Shown here: in pieces, positions 6,499 to 8,076 of the stretch
Numbering within the stretch: position 1 is the first letter of the stretch
Layout of the letters: the number at the start of each line of letters is the position of its first letter
Assembly (NCBI GenBank): GCA_020849935.1
Contig: JADZFJ010000544.1
Span: forward strand, 1 to 8,076
DNA from: Crocinitomix sp.
Lineage (GTDB): Bacteria; Bacteroidota; Bacteroidia; Flavobacteriales_D; Crocinitomicaceae
Length of the DNA stretch: 8,076 nt
Direction of reading: 5' to 3'
Program-made: the position numbers and the translations under genes
Notes under the pieces: generated by a model
The model's database searches: none
The model's input: the letters and a program-made list of their open reading frames with translations, nothing else
What the model was told of the DNA's origin: nothing

Positions 6499-7455
6499 AT
6501 GGAAGAGAATAGAATCACAACGTTATTCGGAATCGAATTTCCACTCATTCAAGCCGGAATGATCTGGTGTTCAGGTTGGGAATTAGCAGCTGCTGTCAGC
6601 AATGCTGGAGGTTTAGGAATTATTGGCGCTGGATCAATGTATCCCGAAATTTTAGAAGAACATCTTGTAAAGTGCAAATCAGCGACTAACAAACCATTTG
6701 CAGTAAACTTGCCAATGTTGTATCCAGACATTGAGGCGCATATTGCCCTTATTTTAAAACATAAAATTCAAATCGTTTTTACTTCTGCCGGCAATCCTGC
6801 CACTTGGACCGAAACGCTTAAAAAAAATGGAATCACCGTCGTTCACGTTGTTCCAAGTTTAAAATTTGCCCTTAAAGCCGAAGCGGCAGGAGTTGATGCA
6901 GTGGTGGTGGAAGGTTTTGAAGCGGGAGGACATAACGGCGCCGATGAAACAACAACAATCACCCTTATACCAGCAGTAAAAGAAAAAATAAAAATTCCAA
7001 TCATTGCCGCAGGTGGCATTGCTACGGGTCGTGGAATGTTAGCGGCGATGATTTTAGGCGCAGACGGTGTGCAAATTGGAAGTCGTTTTGTGGCCTCCAC
7101 CGAATCCTCGGCACATGTAAATTTTAAAAATAGAGTAGTGGAAACTGGGGATGGTGGCACTCATTTAACGCTGAAAGAATTAACACCTGTTCGGTTAATT
7201 AAAAACGAATTTTATCAAAAAATTCAAGAAGCGTATGCCGCCGATGCACCAATTCGCGACCTTAAAGTATTATTAGGCCGGGGGCGTGCTAAAAAAGGAA
7301 TGTTTGAAGGAGATTTAATTGAGGGTGAATTAGAAATTGGCCAAGTGGCAAGCATCATACACAGCATTCAACCAGCCGCCGAAATTGTGGCAGAAATTAT
7401 CCAAGAATTTAGAGTGGCAATAGCCGAATCAACAATGCCTAAATACAAGTTTTGA
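6499..7455 (+). CDS. NAD(P)H/FMN-dependent oxidoreductase, nitronate monooxygenase / FabK-like family
   Basis: A 318-residue TIM-barrel flavoprotein of normal family length. ITTLFGIEFPLIQAGM (6-21) is the family N-terminus, followed by AAVSNAGGLGIIGAG (31-45), PFAVNLP (66-72) and FTSAGNP (94-100). VVEGFEAGGHNG (136-147) holds H145 at the position of the active-site His in nitronate monooxygenases and the GGH motif of FabK. PIIAAGGIATGRGM (167-180) and ADGVQIGSRFVAS (188-200) form the FMN phosphate site, and GQVASIIHSIQPAAEIV (281-297) is the usual tail. Such enzymes either oxidise alkyl nitronates, as protection from propionate-3-nitronate, or reduce enoyl-ACP; sequence alone does not separate these reliably. 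It is cytoplasmic. AAAAGG lies just before the ATG but only one base away, too close to act as a Shine-Dalgarno. Its stop overlaps the next start (TGATG). Confidence 0.88.
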   Translation: MEENRITTLFGIEFPLIQAGMIWCSGWELAAAVSNAGGLGIIGAGSMYPEILEEHLVKCKSATNKPFAVNLPMLYPDIEAHIALILKHKIQIVFTSAGNPATWTETLKKNGITVVHVVPSLKFALKAEAAGVDAVVVEGFEAGGHNGADETTTITLIPAVKEKIKIPIIAAGGIATGRGMLAAMILGADGVQIGSRFVASTESSAHVNFKNRVVETGDGGTHLTLKELTPVRLIKNEFYQKIQEAYAADAPIRDLKVLLGRGRAKKGMFEGDLIEGELEIGQVASIIHSIQPAAEIVAEIIQEFRVAIAESTMPKYKF

Positions 7456-8076
7456 TGATTGATTTTGAAGAATTTAAATTAGAAAATGGACTCAAGGTGA
7501 TTTTTCACCAAGACAAAACAACGCCGTTGGCAATTGTCAATATTTTATACAATGTTGGTGCAAAAGATGAGGATGAATCCAAAACAGGATTTGCCCATTT
7601 ATTCGAACACCTCATGTTTGGGGGCTCTAAAAATATTCAAAACTACGATTCTCCTTTGCAACTCGCAGGCGGAGAGTGTAACGCGTTTACCAGCAATGAC
7701 ATCACCAACTATTACAATATCTTGCCATATCAAAATGTAGAAACTGCTTTTTGGTTAGAGAGTGATCGGATGTTAGAATTGGCTTTTACCCCTAAAAGTT
7801 TGGAAGTTCAGCGCGGAGTGGTAATAGAAGAGTTCAAACAAAGGTATTTAAATCAACCTTATGGCGATGTATGGTTGCAATTACGTCCTTTAATCTACAA
7901 AAACCACCCCTATAAATGGGCCACCATCGGAAAGGAAATTTCCCATATCGAAGATGCTACAATGGAGGATGTGAAAGATTTTTTCTTTACCCATTATTCG
8001 CCTCAAAACGCCATTTTAGTAGTTGGTGGAAATTTAGAATTTGATATTACGTACTGGATATGTTTCCCTATCCTTC
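7455..8076 (+). CDS. M16 family zinc metallopeptidase, N-terminal part (runs off window; last ~30 bases suspect)
   Basis: The ATG at 7455-7457 overlaps the upstream TGA by one base, so the two genes are probably translationally coupled. The visible frame starts MIDFEEFKLENGLKVIFHQD, the usual M16 N-terminal strand, and has no signal peptide. GFAHLFEHLMFGGS (45-58) contains the inverted zinc motif HxxEH (H48, E51, H52). RGVVIEEFKQR (120-130) supplies the third zinc ligand, about 73 residues after H52 and within the family spacing. FTHYSPQNAILVVGGNLEFD (about 178-197) is the conserved end of the first subdomain. Members degrade peptides or process proteins; complete ones are about 400-450 residues, or double that. 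After D197 the frame continues ITYWICFPIL, which does not resemble M16 (see the leucyl-tRNA synthetase fragment), so true coding of this gene probably ends near 8045. Confidence 0.85.
   Translation, partial: MIDFEEFKLENGLKVIFHQDKTTPLAIVNILYNVGAKDEDESKTGFAHLFEHLMFGGSKNIQNYDSPLQLAGGECNAFTSNDITNYYNILPYQNVETAFWLESDRMLELAFTPKSLEVQRGVVIEEFKQRYLNQPYGDVWLQLRPLIYKNHPYKWATIGKEISHIEDATMEDVKDFFFTHYSPQNAILVVGGNLEFDITYWICFPIL
8045..8076 (+). pseudogene. leuS: Fragment of leucyl-tRNA synthetase coding sequence joined to the M16 gene
   Basis: Read in the frame starting at 8045, the last bases encode YYVLDMFPYP plus TC, the first two bases of a Ser codon. YYVLDMFPYPSG is the conserved first catalytic-domain strand of bacterial leucyl-tRNA synthetase, leading into its HIGH-type ATP-binding motif. 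It normally lies some 35-40 residues from the protein start. The preceding codon in this frame is TGA (8042-8044), and the ~40 upstream residues of the enzyme are absent, because M16 peptidase sequence occupies that place in another frame. Eleven consecutive family-typical residues are very unlikely by chance. The piece is too short to say whether an intact gene continues beyond the window. Confidence 0.65.

Noticed and set aside
6843..7160. 105-codon open frame on the - strand inside the oxidoreductase gene
   Set aside because: It lies wholly antisense to a clear conserved gene, is low in complexity (Ala/Pro/Thr-rich) and matches no family; a shadow frame.
7534..7740. 68-codon + strand frame inside the M16 peptidase
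   Set aside because: The overlapping frame carries HLFEH and other M16 landmarks, so this short frame is incidental.

Overview
The window looks like chromosomal DNA from a member of the Bacteroidota, possibly a flavobacterium-like lineage. The DNA is AT-rich and almost no gene has a Shine-Dalgarno sequence, which is usual in that phylum. One gene encodes an outer-membrane beta-barrel of the DUF6089/PorG-like type, essentially a Bacteroidota family. I cannot place the genus.

Left part (1-5416, all + strand): a piece of a cell-surface polysaccharide or O-antigen cluster. In order it holds the C-terminal end of an NAD-dependent sugar-nucleotide epimerase, a GT4-type glycosyltransferase that starts with GTG directly after the epimerase stop, a small left-handed beta-helix (hexapeptide) acyltransferase, a second and longer hexapeptide acyltransferase that clearly resembles LpxD, and two more GT4-like glycosyltransferases. 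Genes are tightly packed: 0 bp, 66 bp, 35 bp, a 4-bp ATGA overlap, then about 72 bp. The likely joint task is to make a nucleotide-activated sugar, probably an N-acylated amino sugar, and to add sugars to a lipid-linked glycan on the cytoplasmic side of the inner membrane. Sugar aminotransferase, flippase and polymerase genes are not in the window and would be expected upstream.

Middle (5417-6498): a 39-bp convergent gap with a small AT-rich hairpin, then the outer-membrane barrel gene on the - strand, then a 137-bp divergent intergenic region. This marks the right edge of the polysaccharide cluster.

Right part (6499-8076, + strand): an FMN-dependent nitronate monooxygenase/FabK-like oxidoreductase, coupled by a TGATG overlap to an M16 zinc peptidase gene that runs off the window. 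Near its end the M16 reading frame stops making sense. From 8045 another frame encodes the conserved N-terminal leucyl-tRNA synthetase motif YYVLDMFPYPS. The last ~32 bases therefore look like a junction between two unrelated genes, most simply an assembly chimera and otherwise a rearrangement. This is the strongest anomaly in the window. I do not see a convincing new multi-gene system; the most interesting enzyme is the LpxD-like acyltransferase with a sugar-acyltransferase-like C-terminus. No tRNA, rRNA, CRISPR array, insertion sequence or attachment site is visible.
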